64,000 nt of DNA from Agromyces laixinhei. Lineage in GTDB: Bacteria > Actinomycetota > Actinomycetes > Actinomycetales > Microbacteriaceae. Location: positions 2,976,001 through 3,040,000 of the forward strand of contig NZ_CP040872.1 in the NCBI RefSeq assembly GCF_006337065.1, read 5' to 3'. The notes under the pieces are model-generated. The model made no database searches. It had not been told where the DNA came from and saw only the letters and a program-made list of their open reading frames with translations. The position numbers and the translations under genes were made by a program. Of the stretch, positions 39,268 to 47,936 are shown piece by piece (position 1 is the first letter of the stretch; each line of letters begins with the position of its first letter).

Positions 39268-41391
39268 ATGGCGATCGATCATGCACGCCCTGCACGTGCC
39301 AGTTCCGAACGCACCACCGTCCGACGAAGGCGCGGGTGGCGAGGCAGAGGCCTGACCATCGCGCTCGCCGCCGCACTCGCGGCCGGCGCACTCGCGACCG
39401 TTCCGGCCGCGCTCGGCACGGCACCGGCCGAGGCCGCAGCCGCCGGGTGGTGGGAACCGCCGAACCGCCCCGCCGAAGACGTCGAGCTGAACGTCTCCGG
39501 CGAACCCTTCACCGGCACGACCGCGAACGGTGAAGTGCGCGGCCTCATCGACTCCCACACCCACCTGAACTCCAACGAGGGCTTCGGCGGTCACCTGATC
39601 TGCGGCGCACCGTTCTCGCCGAACGGCGTCGCCGACGCGCTGAAGGACTGCCCCGAGCACTACCCCGACGGCAGCGCCGCGCTCTTCGAGAATCTCGTGA
39701 GCGGCGACGCCGACGGAAAGCACGACCCGGTCGGCTGGCCCACCTTCACCGACTGGCCGAAGACCACCTCGATGACCCACCAGGCCTCGTACTACGCCTG
39801 GGTGGAACGCGCCTGGCGCGGCGGCCAGCGCATCCTCGTCAACGATCTCGTCACGAACGGCGTGATCTGCTCGCTGCCGATCATGCCGAAGGACCGCTCG
39901 TGCGACGAGATGACGGCGATCAGGCTCGAGGCGCAGAAGGCGCGCGAGATGGAGTCGTACATCGACGACATCTACGGCGGCGCAGGCAAGGGCTTCTTCC
40001 GCATCGTCACCACACCGGCCGAAGCGCGATCGGTCATCGAGCAGGGCAAGCTCGCCGTCGTGCTCGGTGTCGAGATGTCGGAGCCGTTCGGCTGCAAGAT
40101 GATCCTCGACGTGGCCCAGTGCTCGAAGGCCGACATCGACCGTGGGCTCGACGAGTTCGCAGCGATGGGGGTGTCGAGCATCTTCCTCTGCCACAAGTTC
40201 GACAACGCCCTCTGCGGCGTGCGATTCGATCCCGGCACGCAGGGCACGATCATCAACATCGGCCAGTTCTATTCGACCGGCACCTACTGGAAGACCGAGG
40301 CGTGCACCGGCCCTCACCACGACAACCCGATCGGCAACGCACCGCCGCCCGAGGAACTGCCCGGCGCTGAGCCCCCCACCTATCCGTCCGGGGCGCAGTG
40401 CAACACTCGAGGTCTCACGTCGCTCGGCGAGTACGCGCTCAAGGCGGTCATGGCTCGCAACATGATGGTCGAGGTCGACCACATGAGCGTGAAGGCGGCA
40501 GGTCGAACCCTCGACATCCTCGAGGCCGACGACTACCCCGGCGTACTCTCGAGCCACAGCTGGATGGACGAGAACTGGACCGAGCGCCTCTACAAGCTCG
40601 GCGGCTTCAAGACGAGCTACCCGCACGCCGCCGAGGGCTTCATCGAGGAATGGCAGGACGGTGCGGCACTTCGGGAGCAGTACGACAAGGGCTACGGCGT
40701 CGGCCTCGACTTCAACGGCATCGGCGGCCACCCCGGAGGCGGCAGTTCCGACGTCACCGTGGAGTACCCGTTCACCGCTGCCGACGGCACGACGGTCGTC
40801 GAGCGACAGGTGAGCGGCGAGCGCACCTTCGACGTCAACACCGACGGGTTCGTCCACTCCGGACTCCTGCCCGACTACGTCGAACAGCTCCGACTCGCAG
40901 GCGGCGGCGACGAACTCGTCGACGACCTCATGTCGGGCGCCGAGTCGTACCTGCAGACGTGGGAGGCGACCGCGGCACACGAGAGCTCGCAGAATCTCGC
41001 CACGGGCAAGCCCGCGTGGGCGAGCTCGAACGAGAACAACCCGTTCACGAGCTACGCCGCCTCTCGTGCCGTCGACGGGCGCGACAACACCCGCTGGGCG
41101 AGCGGCAACTGGGGCGCGAGCCCGCAGTGGCTGCGCGTCGACCTCGGTGATTCGCAGCCCATCAGCCGCGTGTCGGTGAACTGGGAGTCGGCCGCTGCGA
41201 AGGCCTACGAGGTACAGGTATCGGATGACGCGCAGAACTGGCGCACCGTCTGGTCGACCACGGCAGGCAACGGCGGTCTCGACACCGCGTCGTTCGCGGC
41301 GACGAGCGCCCGTCACGTGCGCGTGCTCTGCACGGAGCGCACGACGAACTACGGGTACTCGATCACGGAGCTCGGCGTCTTCGCCGGCTGA
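39268..41391 (+). CDS. Secreted M19-like metallo-dipeptidase/amidohydrolase with F5/8C domain
   Basis: A 707-residue exported protein with a signal peptide (RRRRGWRGRGL then an Ala/Leu core ending APAEAAAA). The catalytic barrel has LIDSHTHLN, VVLGVEMSE, VEVDHMSVKA and VLSSHSWMDE, in the order of membrane-dipeptidase (M19)/amidohydrolase metal ligands. Several cysteines suggest disulfides. The C-terminal 130 residues form a discoidin (F5/8 type C) domain (ASRAVDGRDNTRWASG, QWLRVDLGDSQPI), which usually binds glycans. It precedes an ABC importer operon, separated by a terminator-like hairpin. Substrate unknown. Confidence 0.85.
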   Translation: MAIDHARPARASSERTTVRRRRGWRGRGLTIALAAALAAGALATVPAALGTAPAEAAAAGWWEPPNRPAEDVELNVSGEPFTGTTANGEVRGLIDSHTHLNSNEGFGGHLICGAPFSPNGVADALKDCPEHYPDGSAALFENLVSGDADGKHDPVGWPTFTDWPKTTSMTHQASYYAWVERAWRGGQRILVNDLVTNGVICSLPIMPKDRSCDEMTAIRLEAQKAREMESYIDDIYGGAGKGFFRIVTTPAEARSVIEQGKLAVVLGVEMSEPFGCKMILDVAQCSKADIDRGLDEFAAMGVSSIFLCHKFDNALCGVRFDPGTQGTIINIGQFYSTGTYWKTEACTGPHHDNPIGNAPPPEELPGAEPPTYPSGAQCNTRGLTSLGEYALKAVMARNMMVEVDHMSVKAAGRTLDILEADDYPGVLSSHSWMDENWTERLYKLGGFKTSYPHAAEGFIEEWQDGAALREQYDKGYGVGLDFNGIGGHPGGGSSDVTVEYPFTAADGTTVVERQVSGERTFDVNTDGFVHSGLLPDYVEQLRLAGGGDELVDDLMSGAESYLQTWEATAAHESSQNLATGKPAWASSNENNPFTSYAASRAVDGRDNTRWASGNWGASPQWLRVDLGDSQPISRVSVNWESAAAKAYEVQVSDDAQNWRTVWSTTAGNGGLDTASFAATSARHVRVLCTERTTNYGYSITELGVFAG

Positions 41392-41405
41392 CCACTGCAC
41401 GACCC

Positions 41406-41441
41406 GAGCGGATGTCGCGGCGCGAGCCGCGGCATCCGCTC
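41406..41441. terminator. 16-bp near-perfect hairpin after the M19-like gene
   Basis: GAGCGGATGTCGCGGC and GCCGCGGCATCCGCTC pair (one G-T mismatch) around GCGA, 14 bases after the stop. Confidence 0.7.
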
Positions 41442-41481
41442 GATGTCTGGCGCGGCTCGCATCGCCGAGCCGTCGACGGGT

Positions 41482-41503
41482 ATTCATCCGCGATTCATCT
41501 GCG
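41482..41503 (+). promoter_or_regulatory. PHO-box-like 11-bp direct repeat
   Basis: ATTCATCCGCG and ATTCATCTGCG are adjacent 11-base units, identical at 10 positions. Streptomyces PHO boxes are 11-base direct repeats of a GTTCACC-type unit. It lies just upstream of the expected -35 of the ABC operon (-10 TACTGT at 41531). Confidence 0.45.
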
Positions 41504-41530
41504 CACAGCCTGCCCGATGAGCGTCGTCCC

Positions 41531-41536
41531 TACTGT
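41531..41536 (+). promoter_or_regulatory. Putative -10 (TACTGT) of the ABC operon
   Basis: TACTGT would give a leader of about 64 bases. No good -35 is seen, as expected for an activator-dependent promoter. Confidence 0.4.
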
Positions 41537-41606
41537 GGCCTCGGCTCCCCCGGTTCTGCACGCCCGTCTCACAGCGCGGGCGGCCGGCGGAGCAAACGGA
41601 GGACAC

Positions 41607-42728
41607 GTGTTGAAGAAGAAATTCACGCTCGCGGCGGTCGGGGTCTCGGCTGCGGTGGCGCTCGGCCTCACCGGTTGCGTCGGCGGCGCCGACGCCGGCG
41701 AAAGCGGCACGGATGCGGCGACGGCGACGAGTCTCGCCGACTTCGGCGACCTCGCCGCACTCGAGGAGGCGGCGAAGGCCGAGGGGCAGTTGAACGTCAT
41801 CGCCCTGCCGCGCGACTGGGCGAACTACGGCGCGGTGCTCGACGCCTTCGCAGCCAAGTACCCCGAGATCACCATCAACGAGGCCTCGCCCGACGCGTCG
41901 AGCGCCGAGGAGATCCAGGCCGCCGAGACGAACGCCGGCCTCGACACGGCACCCGACGTCTTCGACCTCGGCCTGACGGTCGCCCTGCAGAACACCGACC
42001 GGTTCGCGCCGTACCAGGTCGCCACGTGGGACGACATCCCCGACGAGCTGAAGGAGCCGAGCGGTCTGTTCGTCGGCGACTACGGCGGATTCATGTCGAT
42101 CGGCTACGACTCGTCGAAGTTCGAGGCGCCCGAAGCGCTCGACGACCTGCTCGGCGCCGAGTACAAGGGCTCGGTCGCGATCAACGGCGACCCGACGCAG
42201 GCCGGTGCCGCGTTCGCCGCGGTCGGACTTTCCACCGTGCAGTCCGACGGCACGCTCGACGACTTCCAGCCGGGCATCGACTTCTTCTCGGAACTGAACG
42301 CCGCGGGCAACCTGCTGAAGGTCGACGTCACGACCGCCACGGTCACCTCGGGCGAGACGCCCGTCGTCTTCGACTGGGACTACCTGAACGCCTCGCACCG
42401 CGACGCGAACCCGAACTGGGAGGTCGTGATCCTTCCCGGCACCGGGTACGCGGGCTATTACAACCAGGCCGTCAACGTGGATGCCCCGCACCCCGCGGCC
42501 GCACGGCTCTGGCAGGAGTTCCTCTACAGCGACGAGGCGCAGAACCTGTGGCTCGAAGGCGGCGCCCGCCCCGTGCGCGCCGAGGCCATGGCCGAAGCCG
42601 GCACGATCGACGAGGAGCTCTTCTCGAAGTTGCCCGCGACCCCCGAGGTCACGGTCGTTCCCACCGAGGAGCAGTCGACGGGCGCCGGCACGCTGCTCGG
42701 CGAGAAGTGGGCAGCGGCGGTCGGTTGA
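41607..42728 (+). CDS. ABC transporter substrate-binding lipoprotein
   Basis: A 373-residue extracellular solute-binding protein. The signal peptide begins KKKFTLAAVGV and ends at lipobox LTGC, so it is a lipoprotein. The mature part has LNVIALPRDWANYGAVLDAF, typical of family 1/6 binding proteins related to iron, spermidine and 2-aminoethylphosphonate systems. GTG at 41607 or TTG at 41610 could start; GGAGG is 4 or 7 bases upstream, so TTG has the better spacing. The stop overlaps the permease ATG by one base. Confidence 0.88.
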   Translation: MLKKKFTLAAVGVSAAVALGLTGCVGGADAGESGTDAATATSLADFGDLAALEEAAKAEGQLNVIALPRDWANYGAVLDAFAAKYPEITINEASPDASSAEEIQAAETNAGLDTAPDVFDLGLTVALQNTDRFAPYQVATWDDIPDELKEPSGLFVGDYGGFMSIGYDSSKFEAPEALDDLLGAEYKGSVAINGDPTQAGAAFAAVGLSTVQSDGTLDDFQPGIDFFSELNAAGNLLKVDVTTATVTSGETPVVFDWDYLNASHRDANPNWEVVILPGTGYAGYYNQAVNVDAPHPAAARLWQEFLYSDEAQNLWLEGGARPVRAEAMAEAGTIDEELFSKLPATPEVTVVPTEEQSTGAGTLLGEKWAAAVG

Positions 42729-43648
42729 TGACCGTCGCCGCACCCGCGGCGCCCGTCGCCGTGGCGGAGCCGGTCTCTCCGGCTCCGCCTCGGCGACCCG
42801 TACGCCCGGGCACGTCTCCAGTGCTCGGCCTCGTGCCCTTCGCCGCCTACGTCCTGCTGTTCCTCGCCCTGCCGACCGTGCTCGCGGTCGCGAGCGGATT
42901 CTTCGACGGCGACGGCGCCTTCACCCTCGCGAACGTCGCCGCACTCGGCGACCCCGTCATCGTCGCGACGTTCGCGAACTCCGCCTGGCTCTCGGTGCTG
43001 ACCGCCGTGGTGGGCGCACTGATCGGCGCACTCGCCTGCTACGCGCTCGTCGGCCTCGAACACGGCAGGGCCCGCAGCCTCGTCGATGCGGCCAGCGGGG
43101 TGCTGGCCCAGTTCGGCGGCGTCATGCTCGCCTTCGCGTTCATCGCCACCATCGGCATTCAGGGCCTCGTGACCGTGTGGCTCCGCGACACCTTCGGCAT
43201 CGACATCTTCGCCGAGGGCGCGTGGATCTACGGCCTGCCCGGCCTCGTGCTGCCGTACATCTACTTCCAGGTACCGCTCATGATCATCACCTTCATGCCC
43301 GCGATGAGTGCGCTGAAGCCGCAGTGGGCCGAGGCGAACCTCACGCTCGGCGGCACCCGCACCGGGTTCTGGCTGCACGTGGGCGTTCCGGTGCTGGCGC
43401 CGTCGTTCTTCGCGAGCCTGCTGCTGCTCTTCGCCAACGCCTTCTCGTCGTACGCGACCGCCGCTGCCCTCGCGAGCCAGGGCTCCCAGATCGTGCCGTT
43501 GCAGATCCGCACCGCGCTCACGAGCGAGACCATGCTCGGCCGCGAGAACCTCGCCGGCGCCCTCGCACTCGGCATGATCCTCGTCATGACGGTCACGATG
43601 TGGGCGTACTCGCTCGTGCAGCGTCGCGCCGCCCGGTGGCAGCGATGA
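42728..43648 (+). CDS. ABC transporter permease 1
   Basis: A 306-residue permease with six hydrophobic helices and the cytoplasmic EAA-type loop EANLTLGGTRTGFWLHVGVP near residue 200, which docks to the ATPase. It resembles PotB/PhnU-like permeases. An N-terminal Ala/Pro-rich cytoplasmic extension of about 35 residues is present. TGATG overlap with the binding-protein gene and ATGA overlap with permease 2 indicate tight coupling. Confidence 0.9.
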   Translation: MTVAAPAAPVAVAEPVSPAPPRRPVRPGTSPVLGLVPFAAYVLLFLALPTVLAVASGFFDGDGAFTLANVAALGDPVIVATFANSAWLSVLTAVVGALIGALACYALVGLEHGRARSLVDAASGVLAQFGGVMLAFAFIATIGIQGLVTVWLRDTFGIDIFAEGAWIYGLPGLVLPYIYFQVPLMIITFMPAMSALKPQWAEANLTLGGTRTGFWLHVGVPVLAPSFFASLLLLFANAFSSYATAAALASQGSQIVPLQIRTALTSETMLGRENLAGALALGMILVMTVTMWAYSLVQRRAARWQR

Positions 43649-44442
43649 ACCGGGGCCTTGCACCGCACCCCGCGGTTCGCTGGGTGATCGGCATCGTCGT
43701 CGTCGGCCTCTTCGCGATTCCGATCGTCTCGATGGCCGAGTACACGTTGCGCGACGTCGACGGGTATTCGCTCGCGCACTGGGCGTCGCTCTTCGATCCG
43801 GCGAACGCGGCGAAGTACCGACCGATCTGGATCGGCCTCGGCAATTCGGTCGTGCTCGCGATCGTCACGGTGGCGATCGTGCTGTTCCTGCTCGCACCGA
43901 CGATGGTGCTCGTGACGCTCCGGTTTCCGGCGCTGCAGCGTCCGTTCGAGTTCCTCGTGCTGCTGCCGATCACGATTCCCGCGATCGTGCTCGTCGTCGG
44001 CCTCGCGCCGATCTACCTCGTGATCGGCCGCACCTTCGGCACCGGCATCTGGACCCTCGCGTTCGCCTACGGCATCACCGTGTTGCCGTTCGCCTACCGC
44101 TCCATCCAGGCGTCGATGGAGGCCACCGACGTGAGGACGCTCGCCGAGGCGGCCCGCTCGCTCGGCGCCGGCTGGCCGACCGTGCTGCTGCGCGTGCTCG
44201 CGCCGAACCTCCGGCCCGGCCTCATCGCGGCATCCCTCATCTCGCTCGCCGTCGTGCTCGGCGAGTACACGATCGCCTCCCTCCTGAACCGCCAGAATCT
44301 GCAGACCGCCCTGGTCGTGGTCGGCAAGCAGGATCCCTACGCCTCGGTGATCCTCTCGCTCCTCGCGCTCGTCTTCGCGTTCGTGCTGCTGCTCGTGATC
44401 GGGCGCGCAGCCCGGCGCCCCATGAAGAAAGTCCGTCCATGA
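43645..44442 (+). CDS. ABC transporter permease 2
   Basis: A 265-residue PotC/PhnV-like permease with six helices. The EAA loop is LAEAARSLGAGWPTVLLRVLAP near residue 170. It overlaps permease 1 and the ATPase gene by four bases each (ATGA). Confidence 0.9.
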   Translation: MNRGLAPHPAVRWVIGIVVVGLFAIPIVSMAEYTLRDVDGYSLAHWASLFDPANAAKYRPIWIGLGNSVVLAIVTVAIVLFLLAPTMVLVTLRFPALQRPFEFLVLLPITIPAIVLVVGLAPIYLVIGRTFGTGIWTLAFAYGITVLPFAYRSIQASMEATDVRTLAEAARSLGAGWPTVLLRVLAPNLRPGLIAASLISLAVVLGEYTIASLLNRQNLQTALVVVGKQDPYASVILSLLALVFAFVLLLVIGRAARRPMKKVRP

Positions 44443-45527
44443 CCGATATCGTCACCTCAGCCGAACTCTCCACCGCCGACAACTCGATCCTCGCCGCCGG
44501 CGGCGAGGGCACTGCAGCCGAGTTCGACGGCGTCGTGAAGGACTACGGGTCGAACCGCGTGCTGCACGGCGTCGACCTCGCCATCCGTCCCGGCGAATTC
44601 GTCTCGCTCCTCGGCCCGTCGGGGTGCGGCAAGACCACTGCGCTTCGAGTGCTCGCGGGCCTCGAGAGAGCCGACGGCGGCACCGTGCGCATCGGCGGGG
44701 TCGACGTGTCCGGCATACCCACGAACCGTCGCGACCTCGGCATGGTGTTCCAGGCGTACTCGCTGTTCCCTCATCTCGACGTCGCCGCGAACACGGCCTT
44801 CGGCCTGCGGATGCGCAAGGTCGCCAAGGCCGAGGCATCCGTTCGGGTGCACGACGCGCTCGCGCTCGTCGGGCTCGGCCATCTCGCCGCGCGCTACCCG
44901 CACGAGCTCTCGGGCGGGCAGCAGCAACGCGTCGCCCTCGCCAGGGCGCTCGTCACCGAGCCTCGGGTACTGCTGCTCGACGAGCCGCTCTCGGCGCTCG
45001 ACGCGAAGGTTCGGGTGAGCCTCCGCGATGAGATCCGGCGCATCCAGCTGCGGCTCGGCATCACGACGGTGTTCGTCACGCACGACCAGGAAGAGGCGCT
45101 CGCCGTCTCCGACCGCATCGCGGTCATGGACGGCGGCCGCGTCGACCAGGTCGGAACCCCGGAGGAGCTCTACCTGCGTCCGGCGACGGCGCATGTCGCC
45201 GAGTTCGTCGGCCTGTCGAGCGTGCTGCCCGCGGTCGTCACCGGCGATTCCGCCGACGTGCTCGGCGTCACCCTGCCGGTGATGGGCAAGCCCGCCAGCG
45301 GCCCGGCCGAGGTCTTCGTTCGGCCCGAGAACGTGCGGCTCGGCGGCCCCGTCGCCGCGATCGTGCAGGAGAGCACGTTCCTCGGCAGCATGCGACGCAC
45401 CCTGCTGCGCACCGAGAGCGGCGTATTGCTGCGCATGCAGCATCCGGCGCGCGAGCAGCTGCAGTTCGGCGAGCGCGTGACCGTCGACCTCGATGCAGTG
45501 GCCGTGGCGGTGCGGCCCGCGACCTGA
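44439..45527 (+). CDS. ABC transporter ATP-binding protein
   Basis: A 362-residue ATPase of the PotA/CysA group. Walker A is GPSGCGKTT, Q-loop VFQAYSLFPH, signature LSGGQQQRVALARAL, Walker B LLLDEPLSALD and switch His in VTHDQEEAL. A C-terminal TOBE-like domain (about residues 270-362) contains FVRPENVRL. An N-terminal extension of about 25 residues precedes the first strand. With the two permeases and the lipoprotein it forms one importer; the substrate is undetermined. Confidence 0.93.
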   Translation: MTDIVTSAELSTADNSILAAGGEGTAAEFDGVVKDYGSNRVLHGVDLAIRPGEFVSLLGPSGCGKTTALRVLAGLERADGGTVRIGGVDVSGIPTNRRDLGMVFQAYSLFPHLDVAANTAFGLRMRKVAKAEASVRVHDALALVGLGHLAARYPHELSGGQQQRVALARALVTEPRVLLLDEPLSALDAKVRVSLRDEIRRIQLRLGITTVFVTHDQEEALAVSDRIAVMDGGRVDQVGTPEELYLRPATAHVAEFVGLSSVLPAVVTGDSADVLGVTLPVMGKPASGPAEVFVRPENVRLGGPVAAIVQESTFLGSMRRTLLRTESGVLLRMQHPAREQLQFGERVTVDLDAVAVAVRPAT

Positions 45528-45534
45528 CGACGGC

Positions 45535-45570
45535 GAGCGGATGCCGCGGCGCGCGCCGCGGCATCCGCTC
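45535..45570. terminator. 16-bp perfect hairpin between convergent genes
   Basis: GAGCGGATGCCGCGGC (45535-45550) pairs perfectly with 45555-45570 around GCGC, between the ATPase stop and the ArsR-type stop 4 bases later. It is built from an inverted pair of the GGATGCC word. Confidence 0.8.
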
Positions 45571-45573
45571 GTC

Positions 45574-46563
45574 TCAGGTGGTGGCGCCGACGAGCGCCTC
45601 GCCGAGCGGGGTGCGCACATGCAAGACGCGGGCGCCGCGGCGTTCGCTCGCGATGAGCCCGCTCTCGCGCAGCACCGAGAGGTGATGCGACGCGGTCGAG
45701 AGGGCGAGGCCGCTGTCGGCCGCGACCTGCGTCGTGGTGCGCGGATCGTGCGCGGCGAGCAGGATACCGGCGCGTGCCGGGCTGATGAGCGCACCCAGCG
45801 ATCGTGAGGCCGCTGCAGGGTCTTTCGCCCAGGTCTCAGTGACCCCCTGCGCGGGGTAGAAGAGCGTGGGCTGGGCCGGCGGCTCGGTGAGCACGGAGCA
45901 CCCGAGGCCGCCCATCACCGACGGCACCAGCACGAGCCCGCTCCCCCGGCAGTCGACGAGCTCGCGATGCTTGCGAAGCCGAACTCGCACGACGTCGCCC
46001 TGCCAGTCGACGGACTCGTGGAGGCCCGCGACCATGGCGGCGATGCCCTCGCTCGTCATCCGCCGTGCGCGTACGGCGATGTCGGCGCGCAGCAATCGCT
46101 CGAGCTGCGGCCAGACGGGCGCAAGCACGGCCTGCCAGACTTCGCCCCACGCCTCGGCGATCATCGCCCGCGCCTTCGTCGGCCGCTCGATCATGCGTCC
46201 GATGGCAACGTGCCGGGCCCCCGTCGATCGGGCGAGCATCTTCGTGAGGTCGGCGCGCAGCAGCTCGGGGCGCACGGACGCGAGTCGCTCGGCCTCGTCT
46301 TCCGGGGTCAGGTTCCAGTTCGGCGTCGTGGTGAGGAAGTCGGGGAAGTACCCGGCTTCGCCGATGATGACCGCCAGGAGCTCGAACGCCTGGTTCGGCA
46401 CGCGGCCCTGCACGCTCCGCAGCCAGCCCCACTGGAGCGGCTGTTCGCCCGGGCGCAGCAGCACCCGCACCGCATGGCTCAGTTCGTGCCCTGGGGAGAT
46501 TCCGAACCGGATCGCCGAGATGTCGTCGGGTGCCAGTTGGAAGTCCGCGAACATTCGATCCAC
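45574..46563 (-). CDS. ArsR-type winged-helix regulator with large N-terminal domain
   Basis: A 329-residue regulator. The C-terminal 90 residues form the DNA-binding domain: ARAGILLAAHDPRTTTQVAA, GLALSTASHHLSVLRESGLI and the wing with RRGARVLHVRTPLGEAL. The 230-residue N-terminal part, with ISAIRFGISPGHELSHAVRVL, resembles the actinobacterial DUF5937 group. The ligand is unknown. GTG at 46563 is 6 bases from TAGTAT. It is divergent from the cupin gene, a possible target. Confidence 0.83.
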   Translation of the reverse strand: MDRMFADFQLAPDDISAIRFGISPGHELSHAVRVLLRPGEQPLQWGWLRSVQGRVPNQAFELLAVIIGEAGYFPDFLTTTPNWNLTPEDEAERLASVRPELLRADLTKMLARSTGARHVAIGRMIERPTKARAMIAEAWGEVWQAVLAPVWPQLERLLRADIAVRARRMTSEGIAAMVAGLHESVDWQGDVVRVRLRKHRELVDCRGSGLVLVPSVMGGLGCSVLTEPPAQPTLFYPAQGVTETWAKDPAAASRSLGALISPARAGILLAAHDPRTTTQVAADSGLALSTASHHLSVLRESGLIASERRGARVLHVRTPLGEALVGATT

Positions 46564-46569
46564 ATCGAA

Positions 46570-46575
46570 ATACTA
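46570..46575 (-). promoter_or_regulatory. Leaderless -10 (TAGTAT)
   Basis: TAGTAT is 6 bases before the GTG at 46563. Confidence 0.62.
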
Positions 46576-46649
46576 CCGGGGCCGGATGCCGCGGGCGGAG
46601 CCTGTCGTCATCAGGAGCCACCGCACTCATTCCCGCGAGAGGACGAATC

Positions 46650-47006
46650 ATGACCGCCACGACCTTCATCCCGCCGATCGTGCCCGCCGACGCCATCAAG
46701 CTCGGCTCCGGCCGCACGCTCCGCTTCGAGGGACGCGATCACGGGGCCGCCGTCTCGTACTTCCTCGTCGACAACGACCCCGGGCAGGGCCCGGACCTGC
46801 ATCGCCACCCCTACCCCGAGACCTGGATCGTGCTCGAAGGCGAAGTACGGCTCACGATCGGCGATCAGGAATTCGCCGCATCCGCCGGCGACACGGCAAC
46901 TGCGCCCGCCGGCGTCTGGCACCGCTTCGTCGCGACGGGCACGAGCCGCCTGCGCATGGTCTGCATCCACGCATCAGACGTCATCGTGCAGGAGTTCGCC
47001 GAGTAG
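46650..47006 (+). CDS. Single-domain cupin protein
   Basis: A 118-residue cupin. Motif 1 reads PDLHRHPYPETWIVLEGE, with His-x-His and the Glu as metal ligands. Motif 2 is GDTATAPAGVWHRFVA, with the final His. GAGAGGA precedes the ATG. Small cupins of this kind serve as isomerases, dioxygenases or sensors; none can be selected here. It is divergent from the ArsR-type regulator. Confidence 0.87.
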   Translation: MTATTFIPPIVPADAIKLGSGRTLRFEGRDHGAAVSYFLVDNDPGQGPDLHRHPYPETWIVLEGEVRLTIGDQEFAASAGDTATAPAGVWHRFVATGTSRLRMVCIHASDVIVQEFAE

Positions 47007-47072
47007 CGCCGCGTCGTCGCACGTGTTCACGAGCCGGTCACGCTGCGCCAGAGGGTTTCAGGCGTGCAGTGA

Positions 47073-47846
47073 TCAGCGCACGGTGCGTTCGTCGGCGCCG
47101 CGGATGACGAACGCGACGACGGCGAGCCCGGCGATTCCGGCGATGAGGTTCACCGTCGAACCGAGCGCGGCGAGCGGGCCGGGGGTGCCATGGCCGACCG
47201 CGAAGGTCGAGAAGTCCCAGAGGCCGTGCAGCACCATCGCCCAGATCAGGCTGCCGGTCGTGCGGCGCAGGATGTAGAACACCGTGCCCCCGAGGAACGC
47301 CATGCCGACCTGAGTGAGGGTCAGCGCCATGTCCTGCCCCGCGAGGGCGTTCGTGAGGTGCATGAGCGCGAAGAGCGCCGAACTGAGGAACCAGACCCAG
47401 CCCTCGCCGAGCCGGCTGCGCAGAGCCACGAGCAGCAGGCCGCGGGTCGCCATCTCCTCGGTGAAGCCGACCAGCAGCAGCACGATCGACGCGGCGAAGA
47501 AGCCGACGTCGTACGAGCCCCAGTCGGTGCTCGCGAGGTTGAGGAGGAGTGCCACCACCATGATCGCAGGCACGAAGATCGGCCAGCGTGCGCTGTGCTT
47601 GCGGTCGAACAGTGCTGGTCGCCACCAACCGAGCAGGCTCGCCGTGATCGCGAGGAGGATCGCGCCGATGATGAGCGACAGCCCTGCGCCGAGGAAGAGT
47701 GTGCCGCCGTCGCGGCCGAATTCGGTGTAGGGCACTCCGCTCAGTTGTTGCACCGCGAAGACGAGCAGGGCGTAGGCCAGCCAGACGGCGAGGCCGATCC
47801 AGATGCGGGGGCGAACGCGCAGCGAAGCGGCGGGGGAATCGGACAT
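47073..47846 (-). CDS. CPBP-family intramembrane protease
   Basis: A 257-residue protein with about eight hydrophobic helices. The CPBP (Rce1/Abi) motifs are FTEEMATRGLLL (Glu-Glu and Arg), FALMHLTNAL (His) and WAMVLHGLWDF (His), which form the intramembrane active site. Substrates in bacteria are mostly unknown; some members give immunity to self-made bacteriocins. The start at 47846 has AAGGA 6 bases upstream. CTCAGA and TCTGAG (47880, 47901) form an inverted pair upstream. Confidence 0.9.
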   Translation of the reverse strand: MSDSPAASLRVRPRIWIGLAVWLAYALLVFAVQQLSGVPYTEFGRDGGTLFLGAGLSLIIGAILLAITASLLGWWRPALFDRKHSARWPIFVPAIMVVALLLNLASTDWGSYDVGFFAASIVLLLVGFTEEMATRGLLLVALRSRLGEGWVWFLSSALFALMHLTNALAGQDMALTLTQVGMAFLGGTVFYILRRTTGSLIWAMVLHGLWDFSTFAVGHGTPGPLAALGSTVNLIAGIAGLAVVAFVIRGADERTVR

Positions 47847-47936
47847 CTGCGGTCCTTCAGTTGGCGTGGGAGTCGAATTCTCAGATGGAAATATACAACC
47901 TCTGAGGACTCGGATCTGCACCGGCCCCGACGCGGC

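Noticed and set aside
39136..41487. A 783-codon open frame antisense to the M19-like hydrolase
   Set aside because: Shadow of a well-supported gene with signal peptide and metal motifs.
46650..47006. Toxin-antitoxin pair of the cupin and ArsR-type genes
   Set aside because: Divergent orientation, sizes and domains fit a regulator and an enzyme or sensor, not a toxin-antitoxin unit.
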